Notes: generated by a model not told the origin, from the sequence alone. A stretch of 64,000 bases of DNA from Maribacter sp044594925 (GCF_044594925.1 NZ_CP138991.1:1-64000), one strand, 5' to 3'. Counted from the first letter of the stretch, positions 37,938 through 46,711 are shown. Program-made: numbers and translations.

Positions 37938-39569
37938 ATGGCTATAGTTGTAAATATGCCCAGATTAAGCGATACCATGGAAGAAGGTACCGTTGCCACG
38001 TGGTTGAAAAATGTCGGGGACAAGGTTGAAGAAGGAGATATATTAGCGGAAATAGAAACTGATAAGGCTACGATGGAGTTTGAGTCCTTTAATGAAGGGA
38101 CCTTACTTCACATAGGTATAGCCGAAGGCGATACCGCTCCTGTAGATTCGCTACTTGCTATCATAGGTGATGAAGGAGAAGATATTTCCGGTTTGTTAAA
38201 TAGTGGTGCTACTTCAGAACCGGCGAAGGAAGAGACAACTGCTTCGGAGGAAGTGACTAAGGATGAAGATGTAGCTCAAGAGGCTGCTGAAATTCCTGAA
38301 GGTGTTGAGGTGGTTAAAATGCCACGTTTAAGCGATACCATGGAAGAGGGTACGGTTGCAGCTTGGTTAAAAAAAGTGGGTGACACCGTAGAAGAAGGTG
38401 ATATTCTGGCAGAGATAGAAACGGATAAAGCCACAATGGAGTTTGAGTCTTTTTACTCTGGTACGCTACTGTATGTAGGTATTCAAGAAGGAGAATCCTC
38501 TCCTGTTGATGCAGTATTAGCCGTAATAGGACCTGAAGGAACGGATGTAGATGCTGTTTTAAATGCAAAACCCGAAGCTTCAAAATCTGAAACTAATACG
38601 GCTGAAAGTAAAAAAGAAGCACCAAAAGAGAAAGTACAAGCTGATTCCGATACGTCTAAAACACCAGTTGCGGACGGCAAGCGGATTTTTGCTTCCCCTT
38701 TGGCAAAGAAAATAGCAGAAGATAAAGGAATAGATTTGGCTGCTATTTCCGGTTCTGGGGATAATGGACGAATCGTTAAAAAAGATGTGGAGAATTATCA
38801 ACCATTACAATCCATTGCTGCACCTGTCGCTCAACAAGCACAAGGGGCTGAGCCAAGCTTAGCGCCTATAAGCTTGCCTGTAGGCGAAGAGGGTTCGGAG
38901 GAAGTCAAAAATTCTTCGATGCGTAAGGTAATTGCAAAAGTTTTAGGGCAATCAAAATTCACTGCACCGCACTTTTATCTTACTATCGAGGTAGATATGG
39001 ACAATGCCAAGGCTTCTAGAGCACAAATAAATAGTCTCCCCGATACCAAGGTTTCATTTAATGATATGGTACTGAAGGCTTGTGCAATGGCTTTAAGAAA
39101 GCACCCGCAAGTAAATACTTCTTGGAATGGAGATACGACCCGCTATAACAAACATATCCATATGGGTGTTGCGGTTGCTGTGGATGAAGGTCTAGTTGTG
39201 CCAGTAGTGAAGTTCGCTGACCAATTAGGACTTACCCAAATAGGTGCTGCCGTTAAGGATTTGGCAGGCAAGGCAAGGACTAAGAAGATTGCGCCAGCAG
39301 AGATGGAAGGTAGTACTTTTACCGTGTCTAATCTTGGAATGTTCGGTATATTAGAATTTACTTCTATTATCAATCAACCCAATTCTGCGATACTTTCAGT
39401 CGGCGCTATTGTAGAAAAACCAGTAGTTAAGAATGGAGAAATAGTAGTGGGTAATACCATGAAACTTACACTTGCGTGTGACCATAGAACTGTTGATGGT
39501 GCCGTTGGAGCTCAATTTTTACAGACCCTGAGGTATTTTGTAGAAAATCCGGTAACGATGTTGGCTTAA
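37938..39569 (+). CDS. pdhC: Pyruvate dehydrogenase E2, dihydrolipoamide acetyltransferase
   Basis: The core subunit of the complex (543 aa). Two lipoyl domains carry lipoylated Lys43 and Lys164, both in ETDKATMEFESF. An Ala/Glu-rich linker leads to the E3-binding domain (about 248-287, IFASPLAKKIAEDKGIDL). The catalytic acetyltransferase domain (about 315-543) ends with the active-site DHRTVDG. The two lipoyl repeats are nearly identical in protein and very similar in DNA (37950-38100 and 38310-38460), so duplication or homogenisation is recent or ongoing. It is translated with pdhA (4-nt gap) and has a strong terminator. Confidence 0.96.
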   Translation: MAIVVNMPRLSDTMEEGTVATWLKNVGDKVEEGDILAEIETDKATMEFESFNEGTLLHIGIAEGDTAPVDSLLAIIGDEGEDISGLLNSGATSEPAKEETTASEEVTKDEDVAQEAAEIPEGVEVVKMPRLSDTMEEGTVAAWLKKVGDTVEEGDILAEIETDKATMEFESFYSGTLLYVGIQEGESSPVDAVLAVIGPEGTDVDAVLNAKPEASKSETNTAESKKEAPKEKVQADSDTSKTPVADGKRIFASPLAKKIAEDKGIDLAAISGSGDNGRIVKKDVENYQPLQSIAAPVAQQAQGAEPSLAPISLPVGEEGSEEVKNSSMRKVIAKVLGQSKFTAPHFYLTIEVDMDNAKASRAQINSLPDTKVSFNDMVLKACAMALRKHPQVNTSWNGDTTRYNKHIHMGVAVAVDEGLVVPVVKFADQLGLTQIGAAVKDLAGKARTKKIAPAEMEGSTFTVSNLGMFGILEFTSIINQPNSAILSVGAIVEKPVVKNGEIVVGNTMKLTLACDHRTVDGAVGAQFLQTLRYFVENPVTMLA

Positions 39570-39591
39570 ATCAAATTGGTTTTAAAATAAT

Positions 39592-39621
39592 AAAAAGCAT
39601 CCTCTTTTCAGGATGCTTTTT
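39592..39621 (+). terminator. Terminator of pdhC
   Basis: A perfect 12-bp stem AAAAAGCATCCT/AGGATGCTTTTT with a 6-nt loop lies 23 nt after the pdhC stop. Confidence 0.88.
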
Positions 39622-39642
39622 ATCTTTAAATAAATTGGAAAA

Positions 39643-40674
39643 ATGAAAAAATTAATTGTTTTAGTTCAAGTGCTTATTCTATGGGGATGTGGTGCTCAAA
39701 ACAGAAATGTTACAAACACAATTACTACTAATGAAGGTCCTGCTGGTTTAGTCGGTAAAATTAGTGAAGAAAAAATGGCATCAACCATAGAGGCTAACAC
39801 CCAAAAAACTTTCGCATCTGCAGAAACAATTGAAAATCTAATGGTGTTTTTGGCATCAGACGATTTAAAAGGTCGGGATTCCGGAAGTGATGGTATTGAG
39901 AAGGCGGCTGAGTTTATATCGGATTTTTTTAAAGAAAACAACGTGCAGCCTTATTTTAAAACATACCGGGACACATTAGGTAATTTTGATAAACCCACTT
40001 CTAATGTGGTAGGTTATTTAGAAGGTACGGACCCACAATTAAAGAAAGAGTTTATTGTTGTTGGTGCCCACTATGACCATATTGGAATAATGGGTAGCGA
40101 AAATGGAGATGTTATTGCCAACGGAGCTAATGATAATGCATCAGGAACTAGTGTAGTATTAGAACTCGCAAGATATTTTGGAGGAAAAAAATCAAACAAA
40201 AGGAGTATTTTATTTGCTTTATTTAGTGCTGAAGAAAAAGGGCTTCTTGGTTCTAAACACTTAGCGGAAAAGCTAAAGGGTGAAGCTATTACGCTTTACA
40301 CGATGCTTAATTTTGAAATGGTCGGGGTTCCAATGGTCAATAAAGACCATTTATTATATGTCACAGGTTATGAACTTTCAAATTTGGCCCAGGTAAGTAA
40401 TACCTATGCTAATGAAAAATTAGTAGGGTTTTTGCCAAAAGCTAAGGAGTTTAATTTGTTCAAGCGATCGGACAATTATCCGTTTCACAATGTCTTTAAT
40501 GTGCCGTCACAAACGTATAGTACATTTGACTTTACCAATTTTGAACATTATCATAAAGTTGGCGATGAACTTAACTTAATGGATTTTGAACATATGGCAA
40601 GTGTAGTGAACAAGGTGATACCCGTTGTGGAAGGAATAGCGAATGCATCTGTTAAAGAAGTAAAATATAACTAA
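39643..40674 (+). CDS. M28-family zinc aminopeptidase, lipoprotein
   Basis: A 343-residue lipoprotein (signal MKKLIVLVQVLILWGC, Cys16) with an M28 peptidase domain. Probable zinc ligands and catalytic residues are His143 in GAHYDHIG, Asp164 in ANDNASG, Glu197/Glu198 in SAEEKG, and a later His in the C-terminal part. It should trim peptides in the periplasm or at the cell surface. The stop codon overlaps the ATG of the next gene (TAATG), so the SDR downstream is translationally coupled. The exact substrate is not readable. Confidence 0.9.
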   Translation: MKKLIVLVQVLILWGCGAQNRNVTNTITTNEGPAGLVGKISEEKMASTIEANTQKTFASAETIENLMVFLASDDLKGRDSGSDGIEKAAEFISDFFKENNVQPYFKTYRDTLGNFDKPTSNVVGYLEGTDPQLKKEFIVVGAHYDHIGIMGSENGDVIANGANDNASGTSVVLELARYFGGKKSNKRSILFALFSAEEKGLLGSKHLAEKLKGEAITLYTMLNFEMVGVPMVNKDHLLYVTGYELSNLAQVSNTYANEKLVGFLPKAKEFNLFKRSDNYPFHNVFNVPSQTYSTFDFTNFEHYHKVGDELNLMDFEHMASVVNKVIPVVEGIANASVKEVKYN

Positions 40675-41354
40675 TGGCTAAAATTATAATTACGGGGGCA
40701 AGTAGAGGTATTGGTTTTGAGCTAGCACAATTATTTGCGAAAGAAGGCCATGAAGTATTGGCTTTGTCCCGAAACGAGAACCCTATTAAAAGTCTGGGAA
40801 TAACCAATATTCATACGTTTCCTTTTGATATTGCCAGCGATGCTGATTTATTAAGGCTAAAACAGTTTTTAGCTGCTAATTGGAAAAGCGTAGATGTGTT
40901 AATTAATAACGCCGGAAAGTTATTGAATAAACCTTTTCTAGAAACTAGCATGGAAGAATTTAAAGCCGTTTATGATGTAAATGTATTCGGTGTGGCAGCT
41001 ATTACGCAATTGGTTGTGCCGTTTATGAACAAAAACTCCCATGTAGTAACTGTAAGTTCTATGGGAGGCGTTCAGGGAAGTATGAAATTCCCGGGTCTTT
41101 CTGCCTATAGTTCTAGTAAAGCAGCGGTAATTACAATGACCGAGTTGTGGGCCGAAGAATTTAAAGAAGCTGGTCCATCCTTTAATGCGCTTGCCTTGGG
41201 TGCCGTGCAAACAGAAATGTTAGAGGAGGCTTTTCCTGGCTATAAAGCGCCAATAACAGCTTTAGAAATGGCAATATATATTAAGGATTTTGCACTAACT
41301 GGTAATAAGTTATATAATGGAAAGCTATTACAGGTAAGTAGCAGTACACCATAA
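40674..41354 (+). CDS. Short-chain dehydrogenase/reductase
   Basis: A classical SDR of 226 residues with cofactor motif TGASRGIGFE at the N-terminus, NNAG in LINNAGKLLNKPF, catalytic Ser in VVTVSSMGG and YxxxK in SAYSSSKAAVITM. It is an NAD(P)H-dependent oxidoreductase of unknown substrate. It overlaps the M28 peptidase stop by 1 nt. It is convergent with the cyclophilin gene, only 1 nt apart, with no visible terminator between. Confidence 0.9.
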   Translation: MAKIIITGASRGIGFELAQLFAKEGHEVLALSRNENPIKSLGITNIHTFPFDIASDADLLRLKQFLAANWKSVDVLINNAGKLLNKPFLETSMEEFKAVYDVNVFGVAAITQLVVPFMNKNSHVVTVSSMGGVQGSMKFPGLSAYSSSKAAVITMTELWAEEFKEAGPSFNALALGAVQTEMLEEAFPGYKAPITALEMAIYIKDFALTGNKLYNGKLLQVSSSTP

Positions 41355-41355
41355 G

Positions 41356-41976
41356 TTAAGGCTTTACATACACTTTATGTATTGTATCTAATTTTGGAAA
41401 AAGTTTAATAAAGGCATTTTTATCCGCATACATCAAGTCTAAGGTATCCATTGTAGTGTCTGCATAGCCGGAATATAAGTTTTCTACAACCTCCATGCCG
41501 TTTATGACTATTCCAAAAGACGGAAATCCTTTTACATTGTTATAGTTAATCGTATCTAGACGATGATTATCACTAAGGTTAATATAAAGGTCCGTAGTTC
41601 TTGTCCTGGGTCCGCCTCTGGCAAAACTTATCGTTCCTTTCGAATTTCCTTGAATAACTTTTTCATCGGGAACTTTTATACTGTTCCAATGATTGTACTG
41701 TATACTGTCCGTGCTGCCAAACTGCGCTACAAAACCAGGATTAACGCGGTAAAAGAGTTGGTTGTCAAAATACCGATGCTTTACCAATTGGTAAAACCTA
41801 TCTGCTGCTTTAGGGGATAAATTCCTCGTTATACTTATATCAAAATTTCCTTTAGAGGTTTCAAAATGTACCGTAAAATTCGATGGCGCTATTGCTGTAG
41901 TCCATTTTTTAGAAAATATTTTAGGGGCACAGCTTATAATAATTAGGGCAACTATACCAATAAGATATTTCTTAAT
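41356..41976 (-). CDS. Lipoprotein peptidyl-prolyl isomerase (cyclophilin) with apparent ATT start
   Basis: The cyclophilin domain (NFTVHFETSKGNFDISITRN, AADRFYQLVKHRYFDN, QLFYRVNPGFVAQFG, KGTISFARGG) runs unbroken well upstream of the first TTG (41787). Further upstream the frame gives KKYLIGIVALIIISCAPKI, a textbook signal peptide II with lipobox IISC. No ATG, GTG or TTG precedes it in frame. An ATT (41974-41976) stands exactly where the initiator Met of MKKYLIG should be. A CTG at 42037-42039 is the only other candidate. Using ATT, the protein has 206 residues. It may use a rare start codon, carry a start-loss mutation or reflect a sequencing error. It should assist folding of exported proteins. 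Confidence 0.8.
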   Translation of the reverse strand: MKKYLIGIVALIIISCAPKIFSKKWTTAIAPSNFTVHFETSKGNFDISITRNLSPKAADRFYQLVKHRYFDNQLFYRVNPGFVAQFGSTDSIQYNHWNSIKVPDEKVIQGNSKGTISFARGGPRTRTTDLYINLSDNHRLDTINYNNVKGFPSFGIVINGMEVVENLYSGYADTTMDTLDLMYADKNAFIKLFPKLDTIHKVYVKP

Positions 41977-42040
41977 AAGAAGCTTTTTGTGATTTTGAAG
42001 ATATAACTTATTTAAAATAAACCAATAGTATTTTTTCAGG

Positions 42041-42048
42041 TATTTTTG
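42041..42048 (+). promoter_or_regulatory. Promoter -7 element of the sprT-manC operon
   Basis: TATTTTTG ends 5 nt before the sprT ATG at 42054. With the usual few-base distance to the start of transcription the mRNA would be leaderless or nearly so. Confidence 0.5.
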
Positions 42049-42053
42049 TTGTC

Positions 42054-42656
42054 ATGGATAACGTCCTTACAAAATATTTACCTGAAAGGGCAGTGCCCGC
42101 TTGTCTGGAGCTTATACGATTAAACAATGTTCATCTAAAAATAGTAAATGAGCGTGTTACCCGACATGGTGATTATAGGAGGACGGCAGACGGGCAGCAT
42201 CTGATTACCGTAAATGCTACATTGAATAAATATCGCTTTCTGATTACACTTGTTCATGAAATTGCACATTTAGTGGCATTTGAAAAATTTGGAAGGCGTA
42301 TAAAACCTCATGGCTTGGAATGGAAGAAAACATTTCAACATTTAATGCTGCCATTTATCCGGCCGGAAATATTTCCATCGATGCTTTTACCGTTATTAGC
42401 TTCACATTTTAGGAATCCAAAGGCAAGCAGCAGCACTGATGCAAGATTATCAATAGCCTTAAAATCTTACGATGAACAACAATCAGAAAAATCTTACGTT
42501 TTTGAAATACCATTAGGAAGTATTTTTAGAATGTACAATGGAAAACTCTTTAAAAAAGGAAATAAAAGAATAAAGCGTTATGAATGTGTTGAGGTAGAAT
42601 CTGGTAAAATGTATCTTTTTCAGCCTAATGCAGAAGTAGAATTAATACATAGTTAA
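42054..42656 (+). CDS. SprT-like zinc metallopeptidase-fold protein
   Basis: A 200-residue SprT-family protein with the HExxH zinc motif at His68-Glu69-His72 (LVHEIAHLVAFE) and the following GRRIKPHGLEWKKTF that supplies the third ligand region. The bacterial family is poorly characterised; eukaryotic SPRTN cleaves DNA-protein crosslinks. The usual C-terminal zinc ribbon of Cys pairs is replaced by YECVEVESGKMYLFQPNAEV, with only one of the cysteines left. manC follows after 1 nt, which implies an operon. Confidence 0.85.
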   Translation: MDNVLTKYLPERAVPACLELIRLNNVHLKIVNERVTRHGDYRRTADGQHLITVNATLNKYRFLITLVHEIAHLVAFEKFGRRIKPHGLEWKKTFQHLMLPFIRPEIFPSMLLPLLASHFRNPKASSSTDARLSIALKSYDEQQSEKSYVFEIPLGSIFRMYNGKLFKKGNKRIKRYECVEVESGKMYLFQPNAEVELIHS

Positions 42657-42657
42657 G

Positions 42658-43737
42658 ATGAATAAGAATTATTATGCGGTTTTGATGGCCGGCGGAGTAG
42701 GGTCTAGATTTTGGCCAATAAGTACAAGTGAGTATCCTAAGCAGTTCCACGATATGTTGGGTACGGGAAAAACGTTAATTCAAAAAACGTTTGAACGTTT
42801 AAACAAGTTCGTTCCCACGGAGAACATCTTAATATTAACCAATGAGCGCTATAATGATTTAGTGCTAGAGCAACTACCAGCTGTAAAACAGGAACAAGTA
42901 GTTCTTGAGCCTGCAATGCGTAATACGGCACCGTGTATTCTTTACGCAGCCCTTAAGATTAAAAAGATGAACCCTAACGGTGTTATGATTGTAGCTCCAA
43001 GTGATCATTGGATTGAGGATGAACAGGCCTTTGCAGCAGATGTCACTGCTTGCTTTCAAAAATGCGAAAAGGAAGATGTGCTATGTACACTAGGGATTAA
43101 ACCTACGTTCCCCAATACCGGTTTTGGATATATTGAATATGACAAAACGGATGATAATCAAATTAAAAAGGTAAATCAGTTTAGAGAAAAACCAGATTAC
43201 GAAACCGCTAAGGATTTCTTATCACAAGGTAATTTTTTGTGGAACGGTGGTATATTTATGTGGAGTGTAAAAACTATTGTAGGAGCTTTTGAGTCCTTTC
43301 AGCCCGAGCAGTACCGGTTATTTGATTCAGGTTTTGCATATTACAACACGGATAAAGAGCGTGCCTTCATAGCAGAAAATTACCCAAAGGCCGAAAATAT
43401 TTCAATTGATTATGCTATTTTAGAGCATAGTAGCTCCATATATGTTTTGGCTGCAACCTTTGATTGGAACGACCTAGGAACTTGGGGTTCCTTATTCGAC
43501 AAATTGGATAAGGATACGGGCGGCAATGCAGTTGTAAACGCTAAAGTTTTGGCAGAGGATTCCTCTGGAAATATGATTAGGGCGGCGAAAGACAAAATTG
43601 TTGTTGTAGATGGCATAAAAGACTACATTATAGTGGATAAGGAAGAAGTGCTTTTAATTTACCCGAAGTCCAAAGAGCAGGACATCAAAAAAGTACTGAC
43701 CAAGGTCAAGGAAAAGTTTGGAAGTGAACAAGCATAA
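42658..43737 (+). CDS. manC: Mannose-1-phosphate guanylyltransferase
   Basis: A nucleotidyltransferase (359 aa) that makes GDP-mannose from mannose-1-phosphate and GTP. The GTP-binding signature LMAGGVGSRFWPIS is at the N-terminus and EYPKQFHDMLGTGKTLIQ follows. VAPSDHWIEDE and GFGYIEYDK are family blocks, and FLWNGGIFMWSV is the sugar-binding segment. It lacks the C-terminal phosphomannose-isomerase domain of the bifunctional AlgA type. Its product feeds gmd and fcl at 22-24 kb. It lies between sprT (1 nt) and the DUF389 gene (3 nt). Confidence 0.95.
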   Translation: MNKNYYAVLMAGGVGSRFWPISTSEYPKQFHDMLGTGKTLIQKTFERLNKFVPTENILILTNERYNDLVLEQLPAVKQEQVVLEPAMRNTAPCILYAALKIKKMNPNGVMIVAPSDHWIEDEQAFAADVTACFQKCEKEDVLCTLGIKPTFPNTGFGYIEYDKTDDNQIKKVNQFREKPDYETAKDFLSQGNFLWNGGIFMWSVKTIVGAFESFQPEQYRLFDSGFAYYNTDKERAFIAENYPKAENISIDYAILEHSSSIYVLAATFDWNDLGTWGSLFDKLDKDTGGNAVVNAKVLAEDSSGNMIRAAKDKIVVVDGIKDYIIVDKEEVLLIYPKSKEQDIKKVLTKVKEKFGSEQA

Positions 43738-43740
43738 TAT

Positions 43741-45210
43741 ATGAGTCAAGACTTTAATCAGGATAATATTACTCCTACCGAAAAACCACAAGAAAGTGGT
43801 GAGGAGGTAAAAAAGGACCTTAAAGGTTTAGCGGGTAGTGTAAAGCGTTTTTTATCAGAACTGCTAGATATACGGACCAATACGGACCAGGAAGCTACTA
43901 AGGAGGCTATTATTGCGGATATTCCTTTTAAAGGACATACTTCTTGGATTCTTATCTGTTCAATTTTTATTGCATCTATTGGGTTAAATGCTAATTCTAC
44001 TGCTGTGGTAATTGGAGCAATGCTTATTTCTCCACTGATGGGTCCTATATTGGGTATAGGTCTTTCTATTGGTATCAATGACATTGATACTTTAAAACGG
44101 TCCCTTAAGAATTTTGCGGTAATGGTGATATTGAGTGTGTTGACCGCTTTTCTTTTTTTTAAGTTTTTCCCGCTGCGAAATGAGTCGTCAGAGTTATTGG
44201 CGAGGACCGCACCGGATATAAGAGATGTATTAATCGCTTTTTTTGGTGGTCTGGCCTTGGTTATCGCAAGGGCTAAAAAAGGAACGATCGCTAGTGTTAT
44301 TTTTGGTGTGGCCATTGCAACCGCATTGATGCCGCCACTATGTACGGTGGGGTTTGGATTGGCAATCGCCAATTGGGAGTATGCAATGGGAGCGATGTAT
44401 TTATTCACGATAAATACGATTTTCATCGCCTTGGCAACTTTTTTGATTATAAAGTTATTGCGGTTCCCGATGGTACGCTACGTAAACTCTAAAAGACGTA
44501 GGCTTATCGCTAGATTAGCTTCTTTAGTAGCTATAGCCGTAATGATTCCTGCCGGAATTACTTTTTATAGTGTATTTCAAGAATCACTTTTTAGGCGGGA
44601 GGCCAACAGTTTTATAAACGAAAAAATTGCACCGTACCAGTTTTCCGGAGAAGGTAGATTTTTAGAGGATTTTACGGATATAGAATTTAATGATGGAGTA
44701 GATTCGTCTGTGGAGATAGTTTTTATGGGCAATGAAACCATACCTGATAATATTATTGCCACGTGGAAGAACCAAATGAACGAGTATCCCAAGCTAAAAG
44801 GATGTATTCTTAATGTGGTACAGGGTTCAAAAAATGAGGCTGCCAATGAATTAAAGTATGTAAATGAACTATACGAATCCCAGAAGAATCAATTATCGAG
44901 TAAAGACGAAAAAATAGCATTGTTAGAATCTGAACTCACTCGTTTGAATAAAGGTACCGCCGGTCAAATACCTTTTGCAGAAATAAGTCTTGAAGCGAAG
45001 ACCAATTATGAGAATTTATCTAGACTTGGGTATTCTTACCTGATTTCTACCGACTTTACGAAGACGGATACGATACCGGTTTTTGAGGTTACTTGGAAAA
45101 AAGAGGCGAAACGTTTTCAAACCGAAAAGGATGCGAAAAAACTTTTCGAATGGCTCAAACTTCGCTTAAAAGACAAGAATATTAAGATGAAAGAGGTAAT
45201 TAGTGACTAA
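43741..45210 (+). CDS. DUF389 family membrane protein
   Basis: A 489-residue protein with a cytoplasmic N-terminus (about 60 aa), six to seven membrane segments (about 65-285) and a soluble C-terminal part. The core block GLNANSTAVVIGAMLISPLMGPILG (given as two contiguous motifs, GLNANSTAVVIGAML and ISPLMGPILG) is diagnostic of DUF389. ALMPPLCTVGFGLA is a second block. The function is unknown; a transport or channel role is usually guessed. It is the last gene of sprT-manC-DUF389 and overlaps mlaF convergently by 4 nt. Confidence 0.88.
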   Translation: MSQDFNQDNITPTEKPQESGEEVKKDLKGLAGSVKRFLSELLDIRTNTDQEATKEAIIADIPFKGHTSWILICSIFIASIGLNANSTAVVIGAMLISPLMGPILGIGLSIGINDIDTLKRSLKNFAVMVILSVLTAFLFFKFFPLRNESSELLARTAPDIRDVLIAFFGGLALVIARAKKGTIASVIFGVAIATALMPPLCTVGFGLAIANWEYAMGAMYLFTINTIFIALATFLIIKLLRFPMVRYVNSKRRRLIARLASLVAIAVMIPAGITFYSVFQESLFRREANSFINEKIAPYQFSGEGRFLEDFTDIEFNDGVDSSVEIVFMGNETIPDNIIATWKNQMNEYPKLKGCILNVVQGSKNEAANELKYVNELYESQKNQLSSKDEKIALLESELTRLNKGTAGQIPFAEISLEAKTNYENLSRLGYSYLISTDFTKTDTIPVFEVTWKKEAKRFQTEKDAKKLFEWLKLRLKDKNIKMKEVISD

Positions 45211-45974
45211 TTTCGCTCTTCAATATACATTTGGCGAACTTTTTTAAAGAGATCGGAGGAGTACACAAAATTGGTTACTGCTTCATTTTCCGTTTTAAAT
45301 ATTTCATGCTTTGTACCTTCCCATTCTTTAAGACCATTTTTAAGGAATAATATTTTCTCCCCTATTTGCATCACGGAATTCATATCGTGCGTGTTTATTA
45401 CCGTAGTAATATCATACTCTTCCGTAATTTCCTTTATTAAATTGTCAATTAAAATAGCAGTTTTAGGGTCTAATCCAGAATTAGGCTCATCACAAAAAAG
45501 ATACTTTGGGTTCATAACGATAGCTCTTGCAATAGCGACACGTTTTTGCATTCCCCCGGATATTTCTGAGGGATATTTATGATGTGCATCGATTAAATTC
45601 ACCCTTTTTAGCACAGTATTTACTCGGTCTTCCATTTCCGAGGAAGACTGTTTGGTGAACATTTCTAATGGAAATTTCACATTTCCTTCAACCGTCATGC
45701 TATCAAAAAGCGCACTTCCTTGGAAGACCATACCCATGTCTTGGCGTAGATCTCTCTTTTCATCTTCGCTTAGGTTAGCGTACCGCCTACCATCGTAGAC
45801 AATAGAACCCTCTTCCGGAATAAAAAGCCCAAGAAGACATTTTAGGAACACTGTTTTTCCCGACCCACTTTGTCCTATGACCAAATTGGTTTTTCCTTTT
45901 TCGAAAGTCGTGGTTATTCCTTTTAGAACATGCGCTTCACCAAACGATTTCTGTATGTCATTAACTTCGATCAT
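45207..45974 (-). CDS. mlaF: ABC transporter ATPase, Mla type (lipid asymmetry)
   Basis: A nucleotide-binding subunit of about 255 residues starting MIEVNDIQKSF at 45974. The longer frame from 46034 adds unconserved residues inside mlaE. Walker A is GQSGSGKT, the signature motif is SGGMQKRVAIARA and Walker B is YLFCDEPNSGLD, with a switch His in VINTHDMNSV. Together with the MlaE permease it would move phospholipids across the envelope. The start overlaps the mlaE stop (TAATG). An MCE-domain protein (MlaD), normally required, is not adjacent. Confidence 0.92.
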   Translation of the reverse strand: MIEVNDIQKSFGEAHVLKGITTTFEKGKTNLVIGQSGSGKTVFLKCLLGLFIPEEGSIVYDGRRYANLSEDEKRDLRQDMGMVFQGSALFDSMTVEGNVKFPLEMFTKQSSSEMEDRVNTVLKRVNLIDAHHKYPSEISGGMQKRVAIARAIVMNPKYLFCDEPNSGLDPKTAILIDNLIKEITEEYDITTVINTHDMNSVMQIGEKILFLKNGLKEWEGTKHEIFKTENEAVTNFVYSSDLFKKVRQMYIEERN

Positions 45975-46711
45975 TAGCCTAAAAGGAGTTGTGTTAATAA
46001 ATAATTTAAGATAATGATTACCACACTCGTCCACACGAATGCCGTGGTACTCGCCTTACCGACTTCTAAGGCACCACCTTTCATATAGTATCCATGAAAA
46101 GAAGGAATTGTGGCTATTATAAATGAAAATATTAAAGTCTTTATAAAGGCATATGCAATATGAAAGGGGACAAAATCTGTTTGAAGTCCAGAAACGAAAT
46201 CGGCACTTGTTAAAAAGCCGCCGAAAACGCCGGCAATCCATCCGCCAAAAATACCTACGTACATAGAAATGGCAATAGCAAAGGGATAAAAAAGCATGGC
46301 AATAATCTTAGGAAAGACTAAGTAATTTAAAGAATTTACACCCATTACTTCAAGGGCGTCTATTTGTTCTGTAACCCGCATCGTGCCGATACTGGAGGTG
46401 ATGTAAGACCCAACCTTGCCTGCCATTATGATAGACACAAAAGTGGGTGCGAACTCTAAAATAACCGATTGCCTTGTGGCAAATCCTATAAGATTTCTTG
46501 GTATAATAGGGTTCGTAAGGTTCAATGCAGTTTGTATGGCAACAACGGCACCTATGAAAAAAGAGATGAAAACAATAATACCTAGAGAACCGTATATAAG
46601 CTCGTCTATTTCCTTTAAAATCAGCGATTTCATTATTCTCCATTTAGTAGGTTTTTTAAAAACCTCTCTAACCATAATGGAGTAGCTGCCAATAGACGCT
46701 AAGTAGTTCAT
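45974..46711 (-). CDS. mlaE: MlaE-family ABC permease
   Basis: The membrane subunit (245 aa from the preferred ATG at 46711, MNYLASIGSYSIMVREVF). The ATG at 46771 adds 20 residues not expected in the family. It has about five membrane segments and the MlaE blocks PTFVSIIMAGKVGSYITSSI, GTMRVTEQIDALEVMGVN and PFAIAISMYVGIFGG. It pairs with MlaF, overlapping by 1 nt. This MCE-type transporter core keeps the outer membrane asymmetric in Gram-negative bacteria. Confidence 0.93.
   Translation of the reverse strand: MNYLASIGSYSIMVREVFKKPTKWRIMKSLILKEIDELIYGSLGIIVFISFFIGAVVAIQTALNLTNPIIPRNLIGFATRQSVILEFAPTFVSIIMAGKVGSYITSSIGTMRVTEQIDALEVMGVNSLNYLVFPKIIAMLFYPFAIAISMYVGIFGGWIAGVFGGFLTSADFVSGLQTDFVPFHIAYAFIKTLIFSFIIATIPSFHGYYMKGGALEVGKASTTAFVWTSVVIIILNYLLTQLLLG

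Noticed and set aside
37950..38460. Assembly duplication in pdhC
   Set aside because: The two lipoyl segments differ at many synonymous positions and by the linker; two lipoyl domains are normal for E2 proteins.
41356..41787. Short cyclophilin starting at TTG 41787
   Set aside because: The cyclophilin domain and a lipoprotein signal clearly continue upstream in the same frame, so the short form would lack the domain's first strands and the anchor.
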